A DNA stretch of 63,498 nucleotides from DASVTR01 sp033855775 (GCA_033855775.1 JAWVFT010000004.1:1-63498), one strand, 5' to 3'. Shown: positions 44,295 through 53,825, counted from the stretch's first letter. The notes: generated by a model not told the origin, from the letters alone. Translations and numbers: made by a program.

Positions 44295-45734
44295 GTGGAA
44301 ATAACTGTGGTTGACGGGCTGAGCGCTCTGAAGCTTGACTTGGTGATGACGCTGGCGCTGGCGGCGTTGTTTCTCTCAATCGGTTATTTGATTCAACGGC
44401 GCGTCTCGTTTCTGCGCGCGTCGAGCGTTCCGGCGGCGGCCATCGGCGGGCTGTTGTTCGCTCTCATCGTGCTGGCCCTGCGCGCTCGCGGAACGCTTGG
44501 CGTCACGCTCGACACTAGTTTGCGCGCCCCGCTGCAAACAATCTTCTTTACGACCATTGGCCTCAGCGCGACGGTCGCGCTCTTGCGGTCGGGCGGCTGG
44601 CGGATGGGCTTCTTCTGGTTGATAGCGTCTCTGACAGCCGTCGTGCAGAACGTCGTCGGCATGGGACTGGCCCGCGCGCTCAATGCTCCGGCCCCGCTTG
44701 GAGTCATCTGCGGTTCGTTAACACTGACGGGCGGCCCCGCGACGGGACTGGCGCGCGCCGCAGACTTCGAGCAACTCGGCATCACAGGCGCGGGCGCGCT
44801 GATTATCGCCTCAGCGACCTTCGGCATCTTCATGGCGAGCCTCGTCGGCAATCCTGTGGCGTCCGCTCTTATTCGTCGCTTTCGTCTGGCGCGACCGAAG
44901 GACGAGAGCGCGGCTATCGAAGACAGGACGGGCGCGAGTTTGGAAGATGCGAATTTGGAAGACGCGAGTTTGAAAGACGCGCGGGCCGCAGAGTATTGGG
45001 CGGTCGGCCCGACCGGAGAGATGGACGCGGCGAGCGATAGCAGCGAGGCTCTTGAAAACAACGCGCCGGTTGAGAAGGCTGACGACATGCTTGTCGAGAC
45101 AGTCGCGGCAGAGCGCGTTGAGTTGACGGAGCGTGTCGAGTTGACGCCGTTAATCGTCCTGCGAAATTTGATGTTGATTCTGGTGTTGATGGGGTTGGGC
45201 GCGTTGCTGAGCCTCGCGCTCGCGCAGTTGAGTGTTCACTTGCCGAATCCTTTGGGCGCGCTCTTCAAGTTGCCGGGTTACATAGGGGCGATGGTGATGG
45301 CGGCGCTGGCGCGCTACTTAGACGACCGCACGCGCTGGCTCAGAATCAACACGCGCGCCGTCGAGTTGATAGCGATGGTCGCGCTCGGATTTTTTCTCGT
45401 CATCGCTTTGATGGATTTGAAGCTGTGGGAACTGGCGGGGCTGGCCGGGCCGATGCTCGTCATCCTCTGCGCGCAGATTATCGTGATGATACTCTTCGCC
45501 GTCGTTGTCACCTTTGTGTTGATGGGGCGCGACTACGAAGCGGCTGTGACGACGAGCGGCCACATCGGCTTCGGCCTCGGCATCACTCCGAACGCCGTCG
45601 CCAACATGGAAGCCCTGACCGCGCGGTATCTGCCAGCCCCGCGCAGCTTTCTCATCGTGCCGGTCGTCGGCGGCTTCTTCATAGACTTTTCCAACGCCCT
45701 GATTATCAACTCCTTCGTCAATCTAATGCGCTAG
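44295..45734 (+). CDS. gltS: Sodium/glutamate symporter GltS
   Basis: This is a 479-residue inner-membrane carrier with two inverted halves of about five helices each. GltS signatures include GSLTLTGGPATGLA in the first half and TTSGHIGFGLGITPNAVANMEAL in the second. It starts at a GTG (44295) with GAGGGA upstream. The central cytoplasmic loop is unusually long (about residues 200-285) and acidic, and contains a short pentapeptide-type run (ASLEDANLEDASLKDA). It imports glutamate with sodium. The position beside ggt and the peptidoglycan island may mean uptake of glutamate freed from gamma-glutamyl compounds. The divergent 186-base gap to glcDE should hold its promoter. Confidence 0.92.
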   Translation: MEITVVDGLSALKLDLVMTLALAALFLSIGYLIQRRVSFLRASSVPAAAIGGLLFALIVLALRARGTLGVTLDTSLRAPLQTIFFTTIGLSATVALLRSGGWRMGFFWLIASLTAVVQNVVGMGLARALNAPAPLGVICGSLTLTGGPATGLARAADFEQLGITGAGALIIASATFGIFMASLVGNPVASALIRRFRLARPKDESAAIEDRTGASLEDANLEDASLKDARAAEYWAVGPTGEMDAASDSSEALENNAPVEKADDMLVETVAAERVELTERVELTPLIVLRNLMLILVLMGLGALLSLALAQLSVHLPNPLGALFKLPGYIGAMVMAALARYLDDRTRWLRINTRAVELIAMVALGFFLVIALMDLKLWELAGLAGPMLVILCAQIIVMILFAVVVTFVLMGRDYEAAVTTSGHIGFGLGITPNAVANMEALTARYLPAPRSFLIVPVVGGFFIDFSNALIINSFVNLMR

Positions 45735-45763
45735 AGTCTCGCGCTTGAAAGGATTAAGAATAG

Positions 45764-46744
45764 ATGACACGCCACGTCTTCATCTTCGCTCTTGTTGCCT
45801 GCCTGTTGTGCGCCGTCTCTTCGATTGCGACGACAAGCGCGCACAGGAAACATAAGCCCGCGCCGAACGCCGTGGCCGCTGCGCCCGCCGACGCTCAGTT
45901 GCAGGAGATTGTCAACGAAGCGGCGCGCGCGGCCCTTGAACGCTTCGGCGACAAAAAGCTGGAGGAGAAAAATCTCTCCATCACGTTGATTGACTTGCGC
46001 GACCCGCAGCATCCGGCGCAGGCCAGCTTTCGCGGCAACGAGGGCATCTATCCGGCGAGCGTCGTCAAGCTGTTCTACCTTGTGATGGCTCATCGCTTGA
46101 TGGAGGACGGCAAGCTGGCGGAGACGGATGAACTGCGCCGCGCGCTCAAGGACATGATTGTCGATTCGTCGAACGACGCGACCGGCTACGTCTTGGACAT
46201 GATAACGGGGACGACGAGCGGCCCGGAATTGAAGGGCGCGGAGTTGAAGAAGTGGGCCGAGAAACGCAACGCCGTCAATCGCTACTTCACGAGCCAGAGC
46301 TACACAGGGATCAACGTCAACCAGAAGACTTACTGCGAAGGCCCGTACGGGCGCGAGCAACTGTTTCGCGGGAGCAAAGGCGAGAACCGCAACAAGCTGA
46401 CGACCGAAGCGACCGCGCGCCTCTTATCCGAGATTGTGACGAGCCGCGCCGTCACGCCCGCGCGCAGCAAGATGATGATGGAGTTGCTGAAGCGCGATTA
46501 CTCAGGCACGAGCGCGGACACGGACGACCAGGCACACGGCTTCACGGCCTTAGCTCTTGAGCCGGGCGCGCGTCTCTGGTCAAAGGCCGGTTGGACGAGC
46601 ACGACGCGCCACGACGCTGCCTACATCGAACTGCCAAGCGGCGCGCGCTTCGTGCTCGTCACCTTCACCACAGACCACGCGCAGGAGCGCGACATTATTC
46701 CGACAGTCGCGCGCGTAGTCATCAACAGGCTTTCGAAAAATTAA
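45764..46744 (+). CDS. Exported class-A beta-lactamase-like serine hydrolase
   Basis: This is a 326-residue protein with a signal peptide (HVFIFALVACLLCAVSSIATTSA). The penicillin-recognising fold is shown by S99-V-V-K102, S135-S-N-D138 (an SDN-type motif with Ser at the first position), and K274-A-G in place of the usual K-T-G. A Glu165-type omega loop is not obvious. It could be a beta-lactamase, a peptidase acting on cell-wall peptides, or an inactive relative. It lies 29 bases after gltS on the same strand, possibly cotranscribed. Confidence 0.75.
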   Translation: MTRHVFIFALVACLLCAVSSIATTSAHRKHKPAPNAVAAAPADAQLQEIVNEAARAALERFGDKKLEEKNLSITLIDLRDPQHPAQASFRGNEGIYPASVVKLFYLVMAHRLMEDGKLAETDELRRALKDMIVDSSNDATGYVLDMITGTTSGPELKGAELKKWAEKRNAVNRYFTSQSYTGINVNQKTYCEGPYGREQLFRGSKGENRNKLTTEATARLLSEIVTSRAVTPARSKMMMELLKRDYSGTSADTDDQAHGFTALALEPGARLWSKAGWTSTTRHDAAYIELPSGARFVLVTFTTDHAQERDIIPTVARVVINRLSKN

Positions 46745-46875
46745 TCCGCTTGGAACATCCCGCGCCTTCGGGTGTCTAAATCGTCGTGTCATCTTGAACA
46801 TCGTCGGAAGCAGATGAACGAGTCAGGCCATTCGCTCGTTGATTGAAATCGTCGAGCGACGAAAGGAATGATGTG

Positions 46876-47373
46876 ATGAAGGCAAACCGGGGAGAGCGGG
46901 CGCATCGCGCTTCGCCGTATATTAACGTCACGCCGCTGATTGATGTCCTGCTCGTATTGTTGATTATCTTCATGGTCGTCACGCCGCTCAAGCCGAGCCG
47001 CTTCAAGGCTCTGGTTCCCGAACCGCCCGCGCCCGACGACAGGGAGACTGTCCCGGACGAACTGACGCTGGTCGTCACCATCGAGCCCGACCTCAGCCTC
47101 AAGCTCAATCGAAACGGCGACATGGGAACGACGAGCGAAACAGGAAAACTGAGCGCGACGCTGGCAGACCTGTTTCTGCGGCGAAAGGAGGCGCGCACGT
47201 ATCGCCGCGAGATGCTGAATCGTGTCGATGTGCCGGAGGACGAAAAAGTCGTGAGGACGGTCTTCATCAAAGCCCCGCGCTCGATTTCGTATGGCGAAGT
47301 TGCGAGAGTGATAGACGGAATCAAGGTCGCGGGCGCCAGCCCCATCGGCTTGCAGATTGACGGCCTCAACTAG
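46876..47373 (+). CDS. exbD: ExbD/TolR-type biopolymer transport protein
   Basis: This is a 165-residue protein with one N-terminal membrane helix. The signature INVTPLIDVLLVLLIIFMVV carries the conserved helix Asp of ExbD/TolR, which conducts protons in the TonB energising motor. A periplasmic domain follows. The start at 46876 has AAGG upstream and removes an improbable N-terminal extension. No exbB or tonB is in the window, so it must pair with a partner encoded elsewhere. It would serve the three TonB-dependent receptors here or others. Confidence 0.9.
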   Translation: MKANRGERAHRASPYINVTPLIDVLLVLLIIFMVVTPLKPSRFKALVPEPPAPDDRETVPDELTLVVTIEPDLSLKLNRNGDMGTTSETGKLSATLADLFLRRKEARTYRREMLNRVDVPEDEKVVRTVFIKAPRSISYGEVARVIDGIKVAGASPIGLQIDGLN

Positions 47374-47385
47374 AGCGTCGAAGGC

Positions 47386-47907
47386 TTAACCGGCAGGCTC
47401 TTGATAGCTGATTTCTTTATCGCGCAGATTGATGAGGCGATATAACTCTCGCAGCAGCGCGACGGATTTTTGATAGACGCGCTCGTCCTTGATGTTGGCC
47501 GCGCCGCGCGGGCCGGAGAGTTCCTGCGTGGCGATGATGCCGCGCAAGGTGACTTTGATGTTCAACTCGAAATAGTTGAACTGTCCGGCGGCTGGCTCAA
47601 ACCTGAGGCTGCCCGTGCCGGTTAGTTTCTGCTCTTTGACCAGACTCTTGAGACGCTCGACTTCGCCCGATTTGAGTTTGAACTCAAGATGCTCGCTCTT
47701 GCGTTTGCTCGCGCCAGCCCCGCTGTACGTCTGCTCGTAGGTGAGCTTGTCGCCTTCAAGACGGATGTTGGTCGTCTCGGCGTGGCTGTCGCGGCTGCGC
47801 TCTCCGATGATGAGCGAGAGCGCGATGGTGAAACCGTCGCGCTCCGCCGCGCGAGCCGCAAACGCCAGCGAGCAAATCAGCAAGGCCAGTACGACGACTT
47901 TTCTCAT
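47386..47907 (-). CDS. Exported protein of unknown function
   Basis: This is a 173-residue protein with a clear signal peptide (MRKVVVLALLICSLAFAARA), and GGAGGA six bases before the ATG at 47907. The mature part looks like an all-beta domain with a helix (GEVERLKSLVKEQKL). I recognise no family. It is convergent with exbD, 12 bases apart, without a visible terminator between them. Confidence 0.65.
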   Translation of the reverse strand: MRKVVVLALLICSLAFAARAAERDGFTIALSLIIGERSRDSHAETTNIRLEGDKLTYEQTYSGAGASKRKSEHLEFKLKSGEVERLKSLVKEQKLTGTGSLRFEPAAGQFNYFELNIKVTLRGIIATQELSGPRGAANIKDERVYQKSVALLRELYRLINLRDKEISYQEPAG

Positions 47908-48022
47908 CCGTAATCCTCCGGCTCTTTCGGCCTGACGCGCGTTGCGCAATCCAACTCAAAATTTAAGCAGAGACTAATGGCTAGCGGCTGTGAGCAGTCG
48001 CAGCAGTCGCGGCAAACGCGAG

Positions 48023-48805
48023 TTATCTATAGCCGCCTGTTCCGCTGCCGTAAGTTGGCGGCGGCGGCGGCGCGATGGCTGCGTTCCGGCGTTTCTCAAA
48101 GAGCGGCACGGCCAGCAGCCCGCCCACGATGGAAAAGGCCACCAGCATCAGCGACCCGATAATGCCGACGCCGACGAGCGTGCCGCCGAGGTCGCCCTCC
48201 TTGGAATGGAACGGGCCTTCCGGGCCGTAAAGGCTGTACGTGATGGGCAAGCCGATGCCTAAGTTAATCAATCCGGCGATGCCTCCGGCGATGGCTCCGA
48301 GCACAGCGCCTTCGCTCATCTCGACTTTGGTCGGCGACTTCTTGATGTACAGGCCAGCCGCCAGCAAGCCTCCCGCGGCAGCCCACAGGCAACAGCCAAG
48401 CTGAACCAAAGGAATCAAAGACGGCACAGCCATCACGACGCCACCGAGGGCGGCCAACAGAAACTTGTTGGGCGGAGAAGTAGCCGCGCTCGTCGCGGCC
48501 CATGACGGCTGGCCGAAGGGCTGCGACTGCGGCGCGGGCGGTTGCGGCGTCCATGACGGCGACGGCGGCGGCGGTGTCGTGTAGCCGGGAGCGGACGCGC
48601 CCTGCGTCGGCGTCGCGTTATACATTTCGGTCGGGGCTGCGCTGCGGTTGCTCGTCGTGGCGGGCGGCTCGGAGAGAATCATCGTCGCCGGAGGCTCGGA
48701 CGAAGAGTTGCTCGCCGTCTCGTATTTCAACGCCGCGCCGTCTTCCAAACAAAAGGTCAGCGAATCATCCGTGTAACTGCGCTGGCAGGTTGGGCAACGT
48801 TTCAT
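48023..48805 (-). CDS. Zinc-ribbon membrane protein of unknown function
   Basis: This is a 260-residue protein. It begins MKRCPTCQRSYTDDSLTFC, a one-knuckle zinc-ribbon with CxxC and a distant Cys. A Pro/Ser/Thr-rich linker of about 80 residues follows, then four hydrophobic segments (about 115-250) with Gly-rich GAIAGGIAGLINLGIGLP and GVGIIGSLMLVAFSIVGGLLAVP. It ends Pro/Gly-rich. The layout is common in Acidobacteria, but the role is unknown. Confidence 0.65.
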   Translation of the reverse strand: MKRCPTCQRSYTDDSLTFCLEDGAALKYETASNSSSEPPATMILSEPPATTSNRSAAPTEMYNATPTQGASAPGYTTPPPPSPSWTPQPPAPQSQPFGQPSWAATSAATSPPNKFLLAALGGVVMAVPSLIPLVQLGCCLWAAAGGLLAAGLYIKKSPTKVEMSEGAVLGAIAGGIAGLINLGIGLPITYSLYGPEGPFHSKEGDLGGTLVGVGIIGSLMLVAFSIVGGLLAVPLFEKRRNAAIAPPPPPTYGSGTGGYR

Positions 48806-49002
48806 CTCGCGCTCTCCGGTTCTCGTCAGGGCTTAAAAGGGGCAGGCAGCTTTCCGTGCTGGCTCGCCGAAACGTCCGCACGGTCGTCGGGCTGATAGTG
48901 TTCGCGCGTGCTGGCTGCTCTGTCTGGAAAGTACAATATCGCCGGCCCCTCTGACAAGAGACGCGACCGTCCGGGGCTCGACCGCCTGCTTGATGAGAGC
49001 GA

Positions 49003-50214
49003 TTAGGAATTGACGATGCTGCGCGCGGCTGAGTCGAGCGCGGCGGCAAGCTTTGATACGTCGCGCCCGCCGCCTTGAGCGATGTCGGGGCGGCCTCCGC
49101 CGCGCCCGTCGAGCAGTTGGCAGGCAACGCGCATCAGCGCGTTCATGTCGCCGGGAGCGTCCGCCGAGCGCGCGAAGACCAGCCGCGCCGTCTCTCCGTC
49201 CTGCGAGCCGAGCAGGACGACGGCCCGCGCCTGAGCGATGATGGCGAGCGCGATTCTCTTCAACGAATCCGCGTCGCGTCCTTCGAGGATGCGCGTGACG
49301 AGCTTGAGTCCATCCGTTTGCTCTTGAGCCTGCGCCAGCATCTCTACAGCTTCGACGCGCGACGCCGCTTCTTCGAGGACACGCGCTTGCCGCAGGAGTT
49401 GTTTGTTTTCTTCGAGCAGGCGCGCGACCGACGCAGCCGCTTCATCGCGTCCGGCGCTGAACAACGCTGCGACCGAGCGCGCCGTTTGGTTCGCCAGGTT
49501 GTAATCGGCCAGCGCGCGGCCTCCCGCCACAAACTCTATGCGGACGAGTCCCTTCGCGCGTTCCCACGAGCGGACGCAGACGATGCCGACCTCGCCCGTC
49601 CGCTGCGCGTGCGTGCCGCCGCACGGGCTCAAATCGAAACCTTCAATCTCGATAATGCGCAGTTCTCCCTCGCGCTCCGAATCTTTGCGCAAAGGCAGAC
49701 GCGCGGCCTCTTCCTTCGTCACCTGTCGAACGCTTACGGGGCGGTCTTCCCAGATAATGCTGTTGGCCAACTCGACGGCCTCCGTGATTCGCTCGCTCGT
49801 CGCATCATCGAGCGCGACATCAACTTCGGCTGACTTCTCCATCATGCGAAAGCTGCGCGTCGGGGCGTTGTGCAGTTGGACGAAAGCCTGCGAGAGAATA
49901 TGTTGACCCGTGTGCTGCTGTAGATGGTCCAGACGGCGCGGCCAGTCAATGTGTCCCTTGACCTGCGCGCCCAAAGCCGGACGCGCGCCTTGAACGATGT
50001 GCAGAACCGCTTCGTCTTCGTCGATGCACTCGACAACGCGCGCTTCATCGAGCGCGCCCGTGTCGCTCGGCTGGCCGCCGCCCGTCGGGTAAAAGGCCGT
50101 CCGGTCGAGCGTGACGGCAAAGCAATCATCGCCGCGCTCGGCCACGTTCGTCACGCGCGCTTCAAACTCCGTCAGGCGCGAATCATTGTAATAGAGTCGT
50201 TCGGTTCTGCTCAT
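49003..50214 (-). CDS. AlaX-type alanyl-tRNA editing protein with DHHA1 domain
   Basis: This 403-residue protein corresponds to the editing half of alanyl-tRNA synthetase. The N-terminal part has FYPTGGGQPSDTG. The zinc site comes from HTGQH (with LSQAF) and CGGTH. The central part is coiled-coil-like (LLEENKQLLRQARVLEEAASRVEAVE). A C-terminal DHHA1 domain ends with DGRGGGRPDIAQGGG. It would hydrolyse mischarged Ser- or Gly-tRNA(Ala) in trans. The length matches the long AlaX class. Confidence 0.88.
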   Translation of the reverse strand: MSRTERLYYNDSRLTEFEARVTNVAERGDDCFAVTLDRTAFYPTGGGQPSDTGALDEARVVECIDEDEAVLHIVQGARPALGAQVKGHIDWPRRLDHLQQHTGQHILSQAFVQLHNAPTRSFRMMEKSAEVDVALDDATSERITEAVELANSIIWEDRPVSVRQVTKEEAARLPLRKDSEREGELRIIEIEGFDLSPCGGTHAQRTGEVGIVCVRSWERAKGLVRIEFVAGGRALADYNLANQTARSVAALFSAGRDEAAASVARLLEENKQLLRQARVLEEAASRVEAVEMLAQAQEQTDGLKLVTRILEGRDADSLKRIALAIIAQARAVVLLGSQDGETARLVFARSADAPGDMNALMRVACQLLDGRGGGRPDIAQGGGRDVSKLAAALDSAARSIVNS

Positions 50215-50497
50215 CTTAAGCCGTAGAGAATGTTTGAGACGGATTGCATCAGGGCTTCACAAGTTTCCAAGCTAGCTGAGGCGCGCGCGCCGCGTCAAGC
50301 TTTTCCTTCAAACGAGCGCGGCGGCGCAACCGGCGAACGCGCACGCGAAAACTTTCTGCGTTCGACTCCCAACCCGCGGGCGGCCTTCTATCATCCAAGA
50401 TTTCTTTGACACGGCAATCGAAAATTACAGATAATCGCGCCGCCGCGCCTCTTTACTCCAACGGCTCCGCGCGCATCTTTCTCATTTGGAGTTGACC

Positions 50498-52447
50498 ATG
50501 ACCATCTCTCGTTTTCGCTCTCTCACGTTGCGCGCCACGGCGCTTTTCGTTTGCGCTTTTCTGTTCTCTCTGCCTGCGCTGGCCGGAGAGCAGCCGCCGC
50601 AACCGCTCGCCGCCATCAATTACAATCTCTCGATGACGCGCCCTTCATCGCACCTCTTCGAGGTCAGCATCAAAGTGGACGCGGGCGCGGAAGCCGCTGG
50701 CGGCGCGCTCGATTTTCAGATGCCGCGCTGGTCGCCCGGACGCTATGCCGTCTTTGACTTTGCGAAGAACGTGCAGCAGTTCAGGGCCACGGCTGGCCCC
50801 TGCGCCCCTTCGGCCAAGTGTGAGCCGGGCGGGGAACTTTCCGTCACGCGCGTTGACGACCAGACGTGGCGCGTCGAGACGCACGGCCGGCAACAACTGG
50901 AAGTCTCCTACAAAGTTTACGGCGACGACCTCTCAGGCACCTTCTCGCAACTCAACGAACGCCACGCCAACTTCAACGGCGGCTCCATCTTCATGTACGT
51001 CGTCGGCCACAAGCAAGACCCCGTGACGCTCAATATAAATCCGCCGCCGAACTGGCGCGTCGTCAACGCCGCCACCGTCCGGCCAGACCAACGCGAATGG
51101 CAGTTTCCCAACTACGACATTCTGATAGACACGCCGACCGAGATTGCGCCCGACTGGACGATGGACGAATTTAAGGTTGACGGCAGAACGTATCGCGTCG
51201 TCGTCCACTCGCTCGGCGACGAGGGCGGAAGACGCAAGGCTCTGGTGCGCGACATAGAGCGCATCGTTCGCGCCGAAACCGCGATGTGGGGAGCGCCGGA
51301 ATTTGAGAGCTACACTTTCATGATTCACTTCGCGGCGGACGGGCGTTCGGGCGACGGGATGGAGCATCTCGCTTCGACGCAGATTATACAGTCCGGCATC
51401 CTCGCCGAACCCGGCACGTACAACGACGCGCTCGACACAGTGGCCCACGAATTTTTCCACGTCTGGAACGTCAAGCGGCTGCGGCCCGCGGAGCTTGGGC
51501 CCTGGGATTTCACGCGCCCGCTCAGCACGCGCAGCCTCTGGGTCGCCGAAGGGCTGACCAACTACTACGGCCACTTGATGCTGCGCCGCGCCGGTCTCTG
51601 GAATGATGAAGAACTGCTGCGGACGCTCGGCCTCATCATCAGCGATGTTGAGAACGCGCCGGGCAGTCGTTTGATGAGCGCCGAAGAATCATCGCTCAGC
51701 GCGCCCTTTCTGGACGGCGCTCCGCACGCGCAGCGCACCAATCTCTCCAACACCTCCATCAGCTATTACTTCAAGGGCGAAGCTCTCGGCCTCGTGCTGG
51801 ACCTCCTCATTCGCAGGCAGACGAACGGGCGCGCGAGCCTCGACGACGCGCTGCGACGCCTTTACGACGAGCTTTACTTGAAGAGTCCGCAGGCGAGCTA
51901 TTACCTGCGCGGTCGCGGCTACACGCCGCAGGACATAGAGCGCGTCGTCTCGGAAGTTGCCGGGACAGACTTTCATCAATTCTTCGAACGCTACGTGCGG
52001 GCCACGCAGCCGCCGCCCTACGAGGAAGCCCTGGCGACGGTCGGCCTGCGGCTCGTGCGCGCGCCTGCGCCGCAAGCCTTCACGGCGGGCATCACGCTCG
52101 ACCATGAGAATCCGACGAGCTTGAGAATCGTCGCCGTGCGCAGCGATTCGCCCGCCGAGAATGCGGGCGTTGACCGCGACGACGAGTTGGTTTCGATTGG
52201 CGGCACGGATGTCAATCGCGGCAATTGGGCGGCGACGCTCAATCGCTACAAAGAAGGCGCGCGTGTGCCGCTCGTCATTCGCCGCAACGGTCGCGCGCAG
52301 AACGCCCTGCTTCAACTCGGCCCGCCCGAACGCTTCGACTATCGCATCGAAGAAAAGAAAGACGCCTCGCTACAAGAGCGCGCCCTGCGCCGCGCATGGC
52401 TCGGCGGCGCGAAGGATGAGAACGAAGGACTGAAGGCGGGCAGATGA
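50498..52447 (+). CDS. M61-family peptidase with PDZ domain
   Basis: This is a 649-residue exported metallopeptidase. The ATG at 50498 has GGAG 6 bases upstream and a signal peptide ending LPALAGE. The N-terminal beta domain is of M61 type (YNLSMTRPSSHLFEVSI). The catalytic domain has HEFFH at 317-321 with VWNVKRLRP and the downstream Glu in WVAEGLTNYYG. A C-terminal PDZ domain (DSPAENAGVDRDDELVSIGG) binds substrate termini. Related enzymes are glycyl aminopeptidases. It is divergent from alaX, with a 283-base gap that holds no recognised gene. Confidence 0.9.
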   Translation: MTISRFRSLTLRATALFVCAFLFSLPALAGEQPPQPLAAINYNLSMTRPSSHLFEVSIKVDAGAEAAGGALDFQMPRWSPGRYAVFDFAKNVQQFRATAGPCAPSAKCEPGGELSVTRVDDQTWRVETHGRQQLEVSYKVYGDDLSGTFSQLNERHANFNGGSIFMYVVGHKQDPVTLNINPPPNWRVVNAATVRPDQREWQFPNYDILIDTPTEIAPDWTMDEFKVDGRTYRVVVHSLGDEGGRRKALVRDIERIVRAETAMWGAPEFESYTFMIHFAADGRSGDGMEHLASTQIIQSGILAEPGTYNDALDTVAHEFFHVWNVKRLRPAELGPWDFTRPLSTRSLWVAEGLTNYYGHLMLRRAGLWNDEELLRTLGLIISDVENAPGSRLMSAEESSLSAPFLDGAPHAQRTNLSNTSISYYFKGEALGLVLDLLIRRQTNGRASLDDALRRLYDELYLKSPQASYYLRGRGYTPQDIERVVSEVAGTDFHQFFERYVRATQPPPYEEALATVGLRLVRAPAPQAFTAGITLDHENPTSLRIVAVRSDSPAENAGVDRDDELVSIGGTDVNRGNWAATLNRYKEGARVPLVIRRNGRAQNALLQLGPPERFDYRIEEKKDASLQERALRRAWLGGAKDENEGLKAGR

Positions 52448-52450
52448 AAG

Positions 52451-52605
52451 AAGAGACGCGGGGACACGGCGACACGGCGACGCGGCGAGAACAAAGGACG
52501 CGGCGACGCGGCGACGCAGCAACATAACGATGCGAAAAGAAAGACGCGCTAACGTCTCTACGTTTTTTCGCCGCGTCTCCGTGTCGCCGCGTCGCCGCGT
52601 CTCTT
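52451..52605. repeat. Octamer inverted repeat between convergent genes
   Basis: 37-base arms at 52451-52487 and 52569-52605, made of GACGCGGC/GACACGGC octamers, are complementary with about five mismatches. The left arm begins 3 bases after the M61 stop, and the right arm abuts the end of the convergent kinase gene. More octamers lie in the spacer. A two-way terminator role is plausible. Confidence 0.8.
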
Positions 52606-52607
52606 CC

Positions 52608-53510
52608 TCACGGCGTGATGATTTCGACGGAGTTCGGAGCAATCTCGAAGGTCATCGGCAGTTGTCCGAGCAGTTCGCCGTCAACCTGCACTAAGGCGTC
52701 GCCTTCGACGCGCGTGCGAGTGGCGCGCATGAAGCGGACGCCGCGCGCTCGCTTCGAGACGCCGCCCTCGCGCATCGCGTGCGACAGCAGGTAAAGAAAA
52801 TGTATGCGGCTTTGCGAATCAACGAGGCAGACTTCAAACTCCGGTTTGTCCAGAGCCGCGCGCGGCGTGATGCCGAGATTGCCGCCGTAGTGCGGCGCGT
52901 TGCCGATGGCCGCGAACGTCGCCGGAAAACTCTCGCCCTCAATCCAGACCTTGAACGAGACGGGCTGCCAGTGAGCCAAATGGCCGAGGCCCGCATACCA
53001 GAAGGCCGCTTCGCCGACGCGCCGCTTCAATCGCGGGCGCACGTGGCGCACGACCGACGCATCCAGCCCGACGCCCGCCATCAAAAAAAAGTAACGCTGC
53101 TCGCCCGTCTGCTCGACCGTCGCGCAGCCGACATGCACGTTCGACGAACGCCCGCGCGCGATGACTTCAACCGCGCCATTCAAGTTAAGCGGAATCTTCA
53201 ACTCGCGCGCCAGCACGTTGGCCGTCCCGCGCGGCCAGATGCCGAGCCGCACGTTCGTGCCGACCAATCCCTGCAAGGCTTCGTTGATTGTGCCGTCGCC
53301 GCCGGAGACAATCACTTCACGCGCGCCAGCCTGCGCCGCGCTCGCGGCCAATCGCGCCGCGTCGTTCGGCCCCTTCGTTCGCATGACTTCAATCTCTACG
53401 CCGCGCGCTTTCAACTGCTGGCAAAAACGCGCGACTTCCTGCTCGCGCCGCTCGCCGCCGCGCCCCGCGTTCGGATTGGAAATTAAGACTGCCTCGCGTT
53501 TCTTCATCAT
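52608..53510 (-). CDS. Diacylglycerol/lipid kinase family protein
   Basis: This is a 300-residue member of the DAGK catalytic family (YegS/DgkB-like). The N-terminal segment ISNPNAGRGG and the signature SGGDGTINEALQGL define the nucleotide site. GIWPRGTANVLARELKIP is the second conserved block. The C-terminal beta-sandwich has VQVDGELLGQLPMTFEI. It would phosphorylate diacylglycerol or a related lipid at the membrane. An alternative start one codon later (53507) is equally good. Confidence 0.88.
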   Translation of the reverse strand: MMKKREAVLISNPNAGRGGERREQEVARFCQQLKARGVEIEVMRTKGPNDAARLAASAAQAGAREVIVSGGDGTINEALQGLVGTNVRLGIWPRGTANVLARELKIPLNLNGAVEVIARGRSSNVHVGCATVEQTGEQRYFFLMAGVGLDASVVRHVRPRLKRRVGEAAFWYAGLGHLAHWQPVSFKVWIEGESFPATFAAIGNAPHYGGNLGITPRAALDKPEFEVCLVDSQSRIHFLYLLSHAMREGGVSKRARGVRFMRATRTRVEGDALVQVDGELLGQLPMTFEIAPNSVEIITP

Positions 53511-53825
53511 CTCTATTCGCTCGCGTCCGGCAAATCGAGCGCCGCGCTCCTGAAATCATAAAGGCAAAGACGAGGGCGGCGAAAGCGTCTTCGTCATCTC
53601 CATCAAAGGCGCAGGCTTGAACCGACACCTGACGCGGAATCTCTGCATCGCTCGCTGGCAGCCCGCGTTGTCCGCGCTGGCGCGTGCGGGGCGCGAATTA
53701 TTTGACGACGAAGGGCGGACACGTTACTTTGGCGCGTCAAACAGATTTTCTGTCCGCCGTTGATTCAAGCAAACGTCGTCCGAGCTTTTTCATCGTCAAG
53801 CCGCATCGAGTTGGTCGCCAAAACT
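53511..53825. other. Divergent intergenic region, no gene seen
   Basis: This 315-base gap lies between the lipid kinase gene (minus) and the YjdF-like gene (plus) and should hold both promoters. Short open frames exist on both strands but none has a recognisable product or ribosome-binding site. No repeat of the heptamer or octamer type is seen. Confidence 0.4.
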
